Assembly (NCBI GenBank): GCA_011009095.1
Contig: VTPC01091245.1
Span: 30,489-94,488, forward strand
Length of the DNA stretch: 64,000 nucleotides
Direction: 5' to 3'
DNA from: Ignelater luminosus
Lineage: Eukaryota; Arthropoda; Insecta; Coleoptera; Elateridae
Shown piece by piece: positions 1-11,359 of this stretch; the first letter of the stretch is position 1; every line of letters begins with the position of its first letter. A program made the translations under genes and the position numbers. A model generated the notes under the pieces. It did no database searches and was not told the origin of the DNA. It was given only the letters and a program-made list of their open reading frames with translations.

Positions 1-1559
1 ATTTTCATTTCAAAAGTTACTTTATTAGTATTATCCTGGGGATGATATTTCAATGAAACTAACAATCCTAAATTAAGGTCAGAAAGCAGTTTAAAGATGA
101 AAATGCAACGTGGTATTACAAACCGATAATTTTAAAAAAATAAATCACTGCTGTACTTTTATTGCATTTTGTATTTGCAAAATTAGAATTTAAGTTTTTT
201 TTCGAGCCCATTTTTAACATCTAGATTTATTGCTTTTACCCCATTTGAAAAGTAAAAAAATTTCATTTAGTAAATCCAAAAAACATGTTTTTCGAAGGAA
301 GTCCCTGGGGCTATTGTAGAAATTTTAATTCATTATCGTACATAAGCTTTTAAATGGCCGAAAATGTACTAGAAATTAGTTTTAATGAGATTTTAAAACA
401 TTTTGTTTTATTACCAGTCCAGTTTTAATTTATTTAATGACATTTATGATTTAAACTTAATTGCATTTCATGGAAAAGTATCATTATTATTATTGTTATT
501 ATTATTATTATTATTATTAAAAGAAAGTTTTACAATAAACGCTTAATTAGCATGCGGCAAAATTTAATTTTGAATTTTTAATTTTGAAGGAAGCATTTTT
601 CAAGTTAACGAAGCCTTATAAGTTAACTAAATGATAAATAAATTACTAAAAAACGAAGCTCTTGCAATTAAAAATCGTTGTGATAGATGATATCGTAGAG
701 GACGTGTTACATTTCACCCTTAACTAATTTATCAATGCCTTTAGTATCTCGGATTACGTTAAACGAAAAATTATAGCCTTCGAGTTCTAAATAGTAATTA
801 GAAGAACAAAATGCAGTGGAACGTAATAAAATATCAGTTAATAATGGCGTAGATGCTTTATTGTAAAACGTTGGGCGGATTAATGGAGATCCGAGGTCGT
901 AATTTATAACCTCTTATAAACAAGGAAATATTATTCTGCATTACAACGTACCTTACATACCTAAAACCTCCTATTTCCTCACCACATATTCAAAATATTA
1001 AATCCACAAAGGTGTTACATAAAAAAATTAATACTCCTCCTTGGGCTTTTTAGATCGAAAAAGATAAAACAGATCTAATAGCTGCTTCGAACTTTTTCCT
1101 ACGAACAGATTTTCCATAATAAAATCTAGAAAAAAAAAGTATATTAAAGGGTAAGTTCTCTTTTTGAATGCTAAAGTCACGCTATTATATTTGTGTAAAG
1201 AAAATTATTAGTTCTTCTTTCAAAATAAAAAAAAAATGGACGTGCACTGAAAGTTATGTATAAGGGGAAACGAGATGTTTTCGATTCAACGATGAAAACG
1301 TGAAACTTGTGTCGAATGAATTGAATCTAAAAAGGAATTCAGTAGCAACGGAAAATCAGTAAATCAAAAAATTTGTCTGAAAGAGCCTCATCAGAAAGAA
1401 GTTTATTGATAAGATTGATAGAGAGAATGGCTTATTATACATTTTTTAAATTGCCGTGAAATGAATGTTGTTTCAAGAAGAAAATCGTGACGTTAAAACT
1501 TGCATATCGGTGTAATAAAAAAAAAAGAAGAAAAAACAAATATAGGACTAGATTCCCAT
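1..1559. other. AT-rich non-coding stretch
   Basis: No credible coding region, RNA gene or transposon end was seen here. It holds an (ATT)n microsatellite at about 482-521 and several short poly-A and poly-T runs. It lies upstream of the GC-rich patch and the signal-peptide exon, so distal regulatory sequence of that gene could be present, but nothing specific can be pointed to. Confidence 0.5.
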
Positions 1560-1720
1560 CAGAGTGCACATAATCAAACCCTCGTTCGTACAGTGTAGTG
1601 CTAAACGGGGTGCCGCCCCCCTTAGCAGGTGGTGAGCGGCGCACGCCCGGCGTCGGGACGCTCAGTCTTACAGTAGCAGAGACCAGATTCGGGTGCATCA
1701 TGACGATAATACTAATAACG
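1560..1720 (+). promoter_or_regulatory. GC/CpG-rich patch, candidate promoter and 5' untranslated region
   Basis: This is one of the few GC-rich patches in the window, with many CpG dinucleotides between about 1600 and 1665 in otherwise AT-rich sequence. It contains an arthropod-type initiator match TCAGT at 1662-1666. About 28 bases past its A lies GGGTG (1691-1695), which fits four of five positions of the downstream promoter element. A signal-peptide exon follows about 230 bases downstream on the same strand. These features suggest a transcription start with a 5' untranslated exon. This is inference: no TATA box or transcript evidence is visible, and an open minus-strand frame across it (1435-1701) has no recognisable product. 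Confidence 0.3.
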
Positions 1721-1891
1721 AGAACCGTCGCTAAAACAGATGCTTATGAATTTTCCATTATATTTAAGTGAAAAAAGCTAGGGAAAACCCTGAAACCGTC
1801 GGTTAGTCGTTAAAAGAAAACGCGACCTGCTATAATGATTCTTCTGTGTTTTAAATCTTAATATTTACAGCTGATAAATCTTTGCAGGTTA

Positions 1892-1940
1892 ATGAACTGG
1901 ACCATGTTGGTGTTTTTGCTGCTTGTAATTACTTCTAAAG
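1892..1940 (+). CDS. Candidate first coding exon: signal peptide of a secreted or membrane protein
   Basis: The exon starts at ATG 1892 and reads MNWTMLVFLLLVITSK plus the first base of a glycine codon: a short polar start, a strong hydrophobic core (VFLLLV) and small residues, as in a cleavable signal peptide. It ends at 1940 on a good splice donor (AAAG/GTAAGA), giving a phase 1 intron. Upstream, two acceptors are possible: a pyrimidine tract ending TTTACAG at 1870, or TTTGCAG at 1887. A phase 1 intron just after the signal peptide is common in secreted and receptor genes of animals (for example immunoglobulin-superfamily proteins and ligand-gated channels). The protein itself cannot be named from 16 residues. 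The next exon was not found, so the following intron may be tens of kilobases long. It fits with the GC-rich patch upstream. Confidence 0.45.
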
Positions 1941-2754
1941 GTAAGATCTCTTCTTTTTTTAATTTGACCCCAATTAATTAGGGAAAAATTTTTAATAAGA
2001 TTAGAAGATTAGTAGGTCTTCATGTGCATATTAAACAGGGAGGAAATTTCATTAAAAGTTTAAATTTCAAGTTTCATTTTACAAATTAGATTATAAAGCA
2101 TTAAGGAATTATAACTGTCTTGCTTTGTAAAATTAGGCGAAGCAAGTTCAAGATGCATTAAATAGTGAATGTCTAGCATATTGAGAAATATGAAAGGATC
2201 ATAGAAAATAAAGGAAAAAAACTATTCTGAATTAGGAAATTTCAGTAACCATGCACATAAAGCTACCCAGCTTTAAAGTTTCTTAGTTCTACAAATTCCT
2301 AGTGCTATGCAAAGTTTAGCGGTAATGGAATACAAGAGTAAGCTCTTAAAGCAAACAATTTACTAATATAGTTGGGAATTTTAATATGAGGAGTAAGGAA
2401 ACTTTTTTTAAATTAATACCGAACCGTACCCAAAATGCTTGAATAAAAAAACCTTAAATTTTGCATGTTATCTTCCTAATTATTTCCCTAGAAACCTTTA
2501 CGTATTTACATTTTGATAACAAAAAAGTCTTTGTAATACCTACTAGTTAGTTTTTTATCTGGATTTCATTCTTCTTTTTTTTATTTGTTTTTTATTCTTG
2601 TTTAAAAATCGGAAAAGTAATAACAAATATCAAATTTGTTCCGTTAATTAACTTTACTTCATTTCTTTTGTTCTTACAGAAATTTCCATCTTGTTATTAC
2701 ACCCCCACAAACAGGCAGCGTAAATACAATTTCTTTAATAATAATCAGTACATA
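1941..2754. other. Probable intron start, no features
   Basis: AT-rich sequence following the splice donor. No coding frame or repeat was recognised. Confidence 0.35.
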
Positions 2755-5230
2755 CAGGGTTATTCATGAAAGTAGTTCTACTGTATTTTCAAATATTAAT
2801 CTATTTTTGCGTTCTTAATTGATGTTTCATTATTTATCGGATAATTCTCCCATAATTCTTGTTTTGTTTCAATGATACAATATTTGTCACTTTATAGATA
2901 TGAAAATTCTCTAAATATTTTTGTCTTATTTTAATTCTCAAATTACTATTACATAAGCTCTTGTAAATCAGAGACTATAGCATCTTATTGCTGTGAGAAT
3001 AATTATCATTCCTGATTATTCTATGGTATCATTTAAGCAACTTGGAGTTAACAGTTTGGGCACTGATATACATAATATGTACACTGTATATCAAATAGTA
3101 GAGTGAATTTAATTGTTATGATGCCTTCTCTTTATAGGTAATAAAAATCTGTAAATTACAGGGTAAGTTATTAGTTAAAATACATACTGTGATTTAATAT
3201 AAGTTTTCGTTTTATTTTAAAAAGAAAACTCAATCTCACGAAAGCCAATAAGTGCAACCATCCCAAAGAACATAATCTCAATTAAGCGATGGTAATAAGA
3301 TAAGAGGATTTATGCAACTGGTTTGTTTCGTTTTAACTTCTTATAAAAACTTTAGCAGAATTCTCATTTACTATAACTTTATTGGCAGCTCTAATAGTCA
3401 AGATCATACAAGTATTTGAATTCTGTTCCGTTGGCTTGAAATATAACTTTATTGTTGATGTAAGGTTAGTTAGTTAGTTAGTGTGACTTTTCATATCTCT
3501 ACAGTCCACAATTGAGACAAGTGTACAATCCGGCTTGCAATAAGTTGCAATAGAGACTAGAGGAGGTCGTTTACTGATTTTGCAAGTTATGATATTTTTA
3601 ATTTTTGGTTGTTCGCGCCATGCGCCCCCTAAATCTTTACGCCCTTACATATCGCTGGGGTAGCGAGGACGTTGGTTATGCCTATGTAGACTGTAGAGAT
3701 TTAAAATTGCCTATTTCTTAATTAAATCCTTTGTAAATTCTCCAAAAAATCTTTGAGACAATACAATCCGCTGATTGATCACCATGAAGATTAGAAAACT
3801 GGAAAAAGCGACACCAAGACTGGAAATAATAAATCCCGAAACAATCTACAAGATGTTTCCACTTTGTCTGAACTAACTCCAAATTATACTCATACTGATA
3901 TTATTTGGTGCTTCACTATTGCTGCTATCAGAAAAGGTTAGATGTCATAATCTGATTAACTGATTTGTTTATATGTATATTCGCATTACCTCTTGTTCAA
4001 ATGACAATTTCATCAAATTACATGAGTACTTTCCTGTCATGTCGTGTCATTATTAAGTTCAAATCGTGCCAACATAAAACCCTCGTTTGAGACTTCGCTA
4101 AGCTATACAATTTTCTTCAGCTTTGGTGGTAAACGACATTTTTATATACTTTTCTAAAAATTTCCCATGGAATTTTGTTCCGAAGATTATTGGATCAGAA
4201 ACCTTAGCGTTAGGCCTATTTTTGGAAAATGTTCTTCTGGATTGCATTTTAAAAAATTTCTTCCCGCTATATTAATGTATCCTCCGACCATGCTTTTGAA
4301 ATGCATTTTTTATGCCATATTTACTCACTGAAGATTTTAAACTGGGTGGGTATTGATGTTGCTACTAATCCGAACTTTGAAACACAATTCATTTTGGTAG
4401 TCTATTGACCTTATGACAGTTTTCTTCTTAATGTTGACTGTCGTGAACAATCTTTAAAAGGTACACTTCCTCTCCGAAGATTAGAAGTAGCTGCAAGATG
4501 TAGCTCTGCTGGTAGTAAAATCTGATTTCTACATTATTAAGCCGTAGATGCGTATAACATGCGAAACGAGTGTTCGAAAGTTTGCGTTCATAGTCCAGAT
4601 TGGATTAAATGCATAATTGTATAAATTGATTATCAGTAGATTATGGCACAGCCTTGGCATTCAAGCTATCGTGATTTCAAAAGTATCTTGAAACATCCCC
4701 AAATTTATATTGAATCGATTTAAAGGTAGATCAGATCTCTACAAGAGGAAGAAACTATAGATCACTCTAATCTCTTTCAGAAAGCATGCTTTATAGGTCT
4801 TGCATATAAACTAAATCAAGATGAGTTATTCTTATTGCCTTAATGGATTATTTTGAGCAACAGGAGAATGTGATGACGTTTTTTAATGAATCAATGATTG
4901 CACTCTCTAACTAGAGAACTGTAGGTGATGGGAAATCTTATACATGGCATTGTGTTGACTGTCTATAACCCTACGTAACTGCATAGTAAGCATTTTCATC
5001 AAATCGACAGCAAAATAAAGGCAGCATTTTCGAGAAAATCGAAAATTTTGAGTTTTCGCTTATAAACAAAGAAATAAGATTGCCAAATTTAATGTCCATC
5101 AACAAATATAGCTTAAAGAATTAAAACGATACGATTTTGTTGGCATTGTTGTTGAGATATATTTTGAATGTATAAAAATAAGAAATTTTTCTTCTTAAGA
5201 CTTATGATATTTTTACTATGAATAACCCTG
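2755..5230. mobile_element. Possible TA-flanked DNA transposon (13-bp inverted termini), family unknown
   Basis: The left end TA/CAGGGTTATTCAT (2753-2767) and the right end, its exact reverse complement followed by TA (5218-5232), have the form of a Tc1/mariner-type insertion with TA target duplication. The 13-bp match is short, and the 2.48-kb interior has no recognisable transposase; a (GTTA)n tract sits at 3465-3482 and a GC-richer patch at about 3600-3680. The two ends may instead belong to two separate small elements: a similar end (TGAATAACCCTG/TA) occurs alone near 25113. Confidence 0.3.
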
Positions 5231-8200
5231 TAAATGCAAATAATGTAGCAAAGAATAGTATTTTACGTCGGGACCAAATGTATAGACATTGGAAGAAGAA
5301 GCGCAAGCAATTTGTAATAAATCAACCTTAAAGCATATTCACTATTTCTATTTTAGTTACCTATTCGATCTAAGATTGGGACTGTATACAATGAAGGGTA
5401 AAAGCACAGAGCAAGTTTATTTTCTCCAAGACATCTTATTCTTTGAAGAATTCATCTGATCAAAATGACATCATCAATCATTATTGTTTGTTAACAGCAC
5501 ACTCAATTTTTTTCTTCCAAATTACTTACTATTAGATCAAACTTTTAACATATTGCTACAGAATCATCCGATAGATAATAAATTAGATTTTGGAAGAATA
5601 AGTAGGCTGTAAAACTACTTATATTGAGATAATCATTCGTAGTATAGAGAGGATAATAAAGCACTTCTGGGATATAAAAAGAGAATTTCAGTAATAATTC
5701 AGCTTAAGCAGAACACATTCTACGATATAACCATAGATCTGGTTAGTTAAAGACATTAAATATCAATTTGTAAATAGATAACGCTGTTTCATTGCTTGCT
5801 TAATGCATTGATGTACTCTGTTTATTTTTGTTTTATTATCTAACTGTAATAGTGTCATTCTTTCAACAAACCCAGTGCTTAAAAGTAACGAAATCCTCTA
5901 ATTTTTTGATTTCATGATTAGCATTTAAACTACAAGTCTTTTTAGTAAGGACTCGATAAGCATTAGCGGATTATTGCTTGAGATAATTGCTGATAAAATT
6001 TGAAAATTCTAGTATCAAACATATTACTATGCTATATTATTTAGTTAGTCGAAAGGCCAATAATTATTATGGGGGTGGGTAGTTTGCTTTGAAATTGAGA
6101 AGTAATTTCTCGCTTCATAATCAAGGGTCGCAAACACCTACTTAATTGTCAAAGGCTTTGACGGTTATAAATCGACATGTGACTGGCTATGAAGTACAAA
6201 ATTATTTCGTAACTTCAAAGAGTTCATCTTATAGTTATTTATAGACACCCTGTATTAACAAGGTAATGTTTATTTGACCTAGTTTGAAATATGTTTACTC
6301 AAGAGTTTGGGCTTTATTAATGAGATTTAATTGCTCAAATACAAATCAATAGTGATACGTATTAGATTTCTTTTTTAATTAATTATAATTTGATGAAATC
6401 ATCTAATTAATTTATAAATTAGCTGTAAGTTGATAATCTGATAGTTAGTAAGTGACACTAGAAATTTAAATAAAGACAAGGATAATGAACGTTTAATTAC
6501 ATTTAAGTTTCATTCCTGTTCCAGCTATTCATCAGCTCAAAATCATGAACCAATTAAAGTTGTCAGTACTGCATTATTTATGTACATTGACTAAAAAATC
6601 CATGAATTGTTATTATTAGTTTATTATTGCTTTCCTATTTTTTCAATAATTCTAAATTCTATTTGTTTTCCTATGATGATAATTCAAACTATAAAATGTC
6701 ATGATATCATAATCCCTTTATTGATGTTTTATAAGTTAATCCGTTTTACCGTAAACTACTGCTGAACACGCTGTAAATCATACTTATAGTTTATTTGCAT
6801 TAAAAGACATTCATCATCTACAAAATTATATTAGTTTTCAAACAGAAAAAGCTCGATAAAAGCTTAAATCGATGGTCTAAATTCCTAAATAAGTACTTTT
6901 AGAGGACAATTTAAGTAGCTTTTGGTTCAAATCTGATCAGGGATTTTGCGCTATTCTAAAAATATCCACGACAAACGTTCTTTTTTATTTTAATTTTCAA
7001 ATCGCCTTAAATAAAAATCTCGAACTGACAAGAACCAATTTCTCTTTTTCTGTCCTGCTATTTGTAAACTACATTTGGTAATTCATTTATTTTCTAAGTT
7101 CATATTATTCTTTCTGTAACACCTATCGCAACATTTTATGCTTATTTTTCAAAGTCTACAGAGAAACCTTCACGGTAATTTACGATACAAATCAGAGCTT
7201 GCGATTTTTGGCAGTAGAACTTTTTGTGTGTTAGATTTTTTCTCTATCAAACTTAATTTATAATAAAACAAGTATTTATACGTCTATTATATAATATTTA
7301 ATATTATTTATTATTTTTTTAAATAATTCTTTGGGGATGTATACAAACTTTCTTTTAGAATAAATCAAGACAGAAATAAAAAAAATAATTAAAGTTGAGT
7401 AGTTTTACTGTGCAATATATTGTAATTATTCTGTAATCTACTCTTTCTTACATTGAAAGACAACATAAGAGATAATACAATAATCAAAGTGTCTGTGCAG
7501 AAAGGAAGGATTTACATGTCAGAGAACAAATTAATTTCAACTAATTGCCTATATGATTAACATGCTGGTATTTGACAAGTGATTGCTAGCAGACATTCAT
7601 AAGTTAGTCGAAGGATTATAATGTAGTACTTAATTAATACTGAGTGGTAATTCTAATTAAAGAGACTTGATATCTGCATTGTGTAAAAAATTTACTTTTT
7701 GGGCATATTGGTGTACTGATACGTTTTACTCAAAATGAAAGAAGTCGGTCTTTAATTTCAAATAATAATTAATAGCAGATAAACTAGAGTTTTCTATAAA
7801 ATGTAGTTATACTTTGCTAAAACACACAAGGCCAAATTAATTCTTCAAGCTTAAAAAAAGTTACAAATTGTGTTACATATTGCTATATTCTTTTTATTGT
7901 TACTAGATTTTCTTGTATTTTTAAATTAGTGATTATGATATGTTTATTATTTAATAAAATTCGATACTCTTTATACCAAAAAAAAATTATAGGCAGTGCT
8001 CTTAAAGCACAGCAAATTTGCAGTTTAGTTTATATTAAAATTTCATTCCTTTCTGTTAATAGTTGAATCACCCATTCCCATTTAAAATTAAAGCTTTTCA
8101 GAACTGCCATTTAAAAATGATAGCATTTCCGTGCTAATATCATCAACAAAGGTATGATGTCATCAGTGTGGAAGACATGACGTCAGAGGCTTTGTAAATT

Positions 8201-8505
8201 TATTGGAGCATTTATTATTATTAGGTCATAGTTAAGCTGAATTCTTAAAATCTTAACATTTGCTTGGCTTTGAGATTTTGGCTGCTGCATTTTTCTTACT
8301 TTTGTTAATTCGTTATAAAACTATAGAGAGCTTGGATTTTAAGATGATTATCAATGAACGATCTCAGAGCTCTAATATGAATTTAGTTCCTGCTGACTTT
8401 ATTAGACTCACCCCAAAGATTTCTGCTTTTTGGAATTCTTGGATGTATTGAAAGATGTTCTCATTGGAATTTCAGACAGTGGCATTCTTCACTTGGAATT
8501 TTTAG
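5231..8505. other. AT-rich non-coding stretch
   Basis: No coding frame with a recognisable product was found. Small open frames here (for example at 8260-8451) look like chance. A motif like a transposon end (ACACCCTGTATTA) lies near 6245 without a visible partner. Confidence 0.45.
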
Positions 8506-9430
8506 ATGAGCAAATGTAAAAATCTTTCTTTAAATGAAAGATTATCTGTAACTGTACTGATACGTAATACTTAATACAGTCAGAGAGATATTGCAAACCA
8601 ATATGGAGTAACTCAATCGTCAGTTTGGCTTTTAAGCCAAAAACTGCAAGCGAACCAATCCATTGAAGCAGCTCGAAATGGTCGTTGTGGTAGAAAATCA
8701 ATAGTAACACCTAGAGACTGACGATTTCTGAAAAATCTAGCTGTGAAACACAGAAGGGCAACCAACTGTGAAATCAAAAACAAACTACAGGAGGCAGGTT
8801 ACACTGTATTAGTTGCTACTGTAAGAAGAAATCTGTAAAACAAAGCCAGTTAAAAAGCCAAAACTAACACCAGCCTTTGTCAGAAAATGATTGACTTGGG
8901 CCACTTTACATAAAAAACCTGTTTGTTGATGATTGGCAGCTATTAAGTAAATAGAGATACCCTATTTGGACACTTTTTTGTTATTATTGCACGTTTAACA
9001 TGTTTGCTTTAGTGATGAGGCAAAAGTACGATATAAACTGTGCAGTCAAGACAGTCAAGCATGCTACTTCTGTGATGATATGGTCTGTTATTGGTGGGAA
9101 ATGATTGGGAAGAATACATACTGTGGAGAGAACCATGCCGCAGGATCAATATAAAAAGGTTTTAAAGACAAAATTAATACCACAGATAAACGAATAGTTT
9201 GGCAAGGTGTTCTTGCAAGATGAGACATTTTGTCATACTGCCGAAACAATTAAAACATTTCTAGAAGAGTAGAAAATACCCCTATTACTATGATTCGAGA
9301 ACTCATCAGACATGAATCCATTTGAGAATGTCTGAGAATTCCTGAAACGAGAACGGCAAGAAGCTGCATAAATAGCATGCCCAGAAGAGTAAATTCCAAG
9401 GGCAGTTTGACTAAATATTATTAACAATTT
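8506..9430 (+). pseudogene. Decayed Tc1-like (DD34E) transposase
   Basis: Reading from ATG 8506 gives a Tc1-type N-terminal helix-turn-helix: MSKCKNLSLNERLS, then SQRDIANQYGVTQSSVW and a GRKS linker followed by TPRD. Further on, the frame recovers the second catalytic block (FLQDETFCHTAETIKTFLEE) and the third (SSDMNPFENV), which corresponds to the family signature SPDLNPIENVW. The spacing between the second aspartate and the glutamate is 34 residues, as expected for DD34E elements. Many in-frame stops (the first at codon 21, others near 8719, 8837 and 9271) and frame changes show it is dead. The first catalytic block is not clear. No convincing terminal repeats were found, so the element limits are unknown. 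Confidence 0.75.
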
Positions 9431-9889
9431 TATAACATGTTTAATGTAAATTATTTTTGCACATCAAATATGTAGAAAGGTCAAAACCATCTTTTAATGT
9501 CAATTATAATATGATTAATATAATCACTATTCGTTCTGAAACAAAAAACAAAAATCCTGCAAGTGAGCCTAATACAGTAAGCAGGGACTCTACACCAGCG
9601 TGGAGTGAAATTGCCCAAAAACAAAATTTGTTTAGGTTGGAATTTCTAATAGTGAGGAAAAGTTGTGTATACATAAGTGTAACTTACTGTAAAAAATAAA
9701 AGATATTTGAATGTTTTCTTTAGGGTCCCCAGACCCATCGAATATTTTAAGGAAAGTATAATAACAATACATCATAATGAGACACAATAGCTAAATCAAA
9801 AATCAATTCACTATGAAAAGTTTCTACCCTCTCATAGCTGATATATAAAAGAACAAATCAAAATTAACTTTTTATAGAAATTCTGTTGT
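9431..9889. other. Unassigned stretch between two transposon relics
   Basis: No supported feature. An 80-codon open frame at 9457-9699 (+) resembles no known protein and is probably chance. Confidence 0.4.
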
Positions 9890-11180
9890 ATATTATAGTC
9901 AGATTTTTGTTAAAAAAGGCAGTGTTTTTCTTGATTGTGGCAACGCTGCAATGAAGCCGTCTCTGGATTTCGATCCGCGAAATAGGTTCATTTGTCACTT
10001 CATCGATGCTCTGTAGCAAATGCCTTGGTGGTAACCGGTGGTAACTGATTAATGTGCAACAAACATATAAGCCCTGAAGTGATCTTCCAAGGCACAATTC
10101 AAACAGTCTATATTAACACTATTCCATCACATCCTACTGCAATCAGATCTTCCGTGGAAATATCTTTATTTCTTAAGAAGTCGACAATACCTTTTTGGAT
10201 ATTTTGAGATGAGCCACTTAATGGCTGTCCAATAAAAGTAGAACCTGGCTCACTTATTAGAGAAATATGTTTTTCTATTACAACTGTCTTATAGTACTTG
10301 CTACCTTTCTTCTCATTTACAATTGTTTTCTCCTTTCTTCCATCAAAAAATACTCCAAACAGTTTCTCTTCAAGTTCTCTTAAAGCAGATTGCTTTTGCT
10401 TTCCTTTTTCTCTTCTCAACTTGCTTCTATCAGTAACGCTATCATAATCTGCTTTCAACACAAGACCAACATCTTGAAGAACAGCAGTTGCTACAGTTGC
10501 AGCTGCTCTGTGAGACAAACCATAGCGATCACTTATTTTTGCCACATTAGGAAAATGAAGATGCATCTGCTTTGGAGTGATACAAAACTGAGGTTGCTTC
10601 GAGGTTGAAGCAGCAGCATCCCGATTCTCATTTCCACTTGATGAGTCACTTCCTACAGTATAAATTCTTCTGGTGTGATTTGGAAGCAGTAAGAGATGAT
10701 TCTGAACTAGCAGTAGCTTGCCTTTTTTCTTCCAGCTGCTACCTTTCATATCTTTTTTGCAAAGCTGTTGTTTCCTTTTGATCCACATTTCCGATGCATA
10801 TTTTTCTGAAACAGTGTCGATCTTCAAGAAACTTGTGCTCTTTATCAGGAATCTTTCGTGATTTCTCGCACTTACAGTTGTCACTTGGGTACTTGCAGGC
10901 AGGTATATCAGAAAGTTTGTTTTTGCATTCAATACGAGAATCTGCCAATTTCTCCTGATACTTTTTCTCCCTTTGACGTCTCTTAAATAGCTTCAAAAGT
11001 TTAAGGTACCTATTCATTATGTGCTCTGATTAGCTGCAAAACTCTGGTATAAGACACTGTTGGAATTGATGCATTTTCCTAAATATTCTTTACTTTCACT
11101 GCAACTATTTCACTTACATCAGACACATTTAGGTTATTACTTGCCTTGGTTGGCTTTAAAACAGTTCTTGTAAACAAATG
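9890..11180 (-). pseudogene. Decayed transposon-like gene of an uncharacterised arthropod protein family
   Basis: Read on the minus strand, the N-terminal part (from about 11170) gives SIPTVSYTRVLQLIRAHNE, then a basic segment and a Cys-rich piece CKYPSDNCKCEKSRKIPD followed by EHKFLEDRHCFRKICIGNVD. A second frame (10932-10108) carries an acidic serine-rich linker, a block KISDRYGLSHRAAATVATA, then SLISEPGSTFIGQPLSG and IAVGCDGI. A third frame continues with CALEDHFRAY and RLPPRHLLQSID. The order and motifs match a family of uncharacterised proteins I recall from insect and cnidarian genomes, in which a CDG..VNTG motif is followed by a leucine-rich RHL block; an RNase-H-like (DDE) transposase is likely but not proven. 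At least two frame changes (near 10720 and 10125) break it. A full-length DD41D transposon sits just upstream. Confidence 0.5.
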
Positions 11181-11359
11181 AAATTTTTCAACACCATCGT
11201 ATGTATGGCGGTAAAACAAGTGCAGATAACGTTTGTGGTGGTCCAAATGTAGGACACTTCACCTTTTGCCTAATTCTAGGTGAATCAGGATCGATTTGTA
11301 ATATTCTAGAAGATTTGAAGAAGATTAATATTACTTTGAGGTTATAAAATATTGTAATA

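Noticed and set aside
485-521. CRISPR-like or satellite array
   Set aside because: Simple (ATT)n microsatellite only.
1435-1701. 88-codon minus-strand open frame across the GC-rich patch
   Set aside because: No domain; the GC-rich patch explains the openness, and the plus-strand promoter/exon reading fits better.
8260-8451. Plus-strand frame with a hydrophobic start
   Set aside because: Only a leucine-rich stretch followed by unstructured sequence; no splice sites, family or neighbours support it.
9457-9699. 80-codon plus-strand frame after the Tc1 relic
   Set aside because: No motif; does not continue the Tc1 protein.
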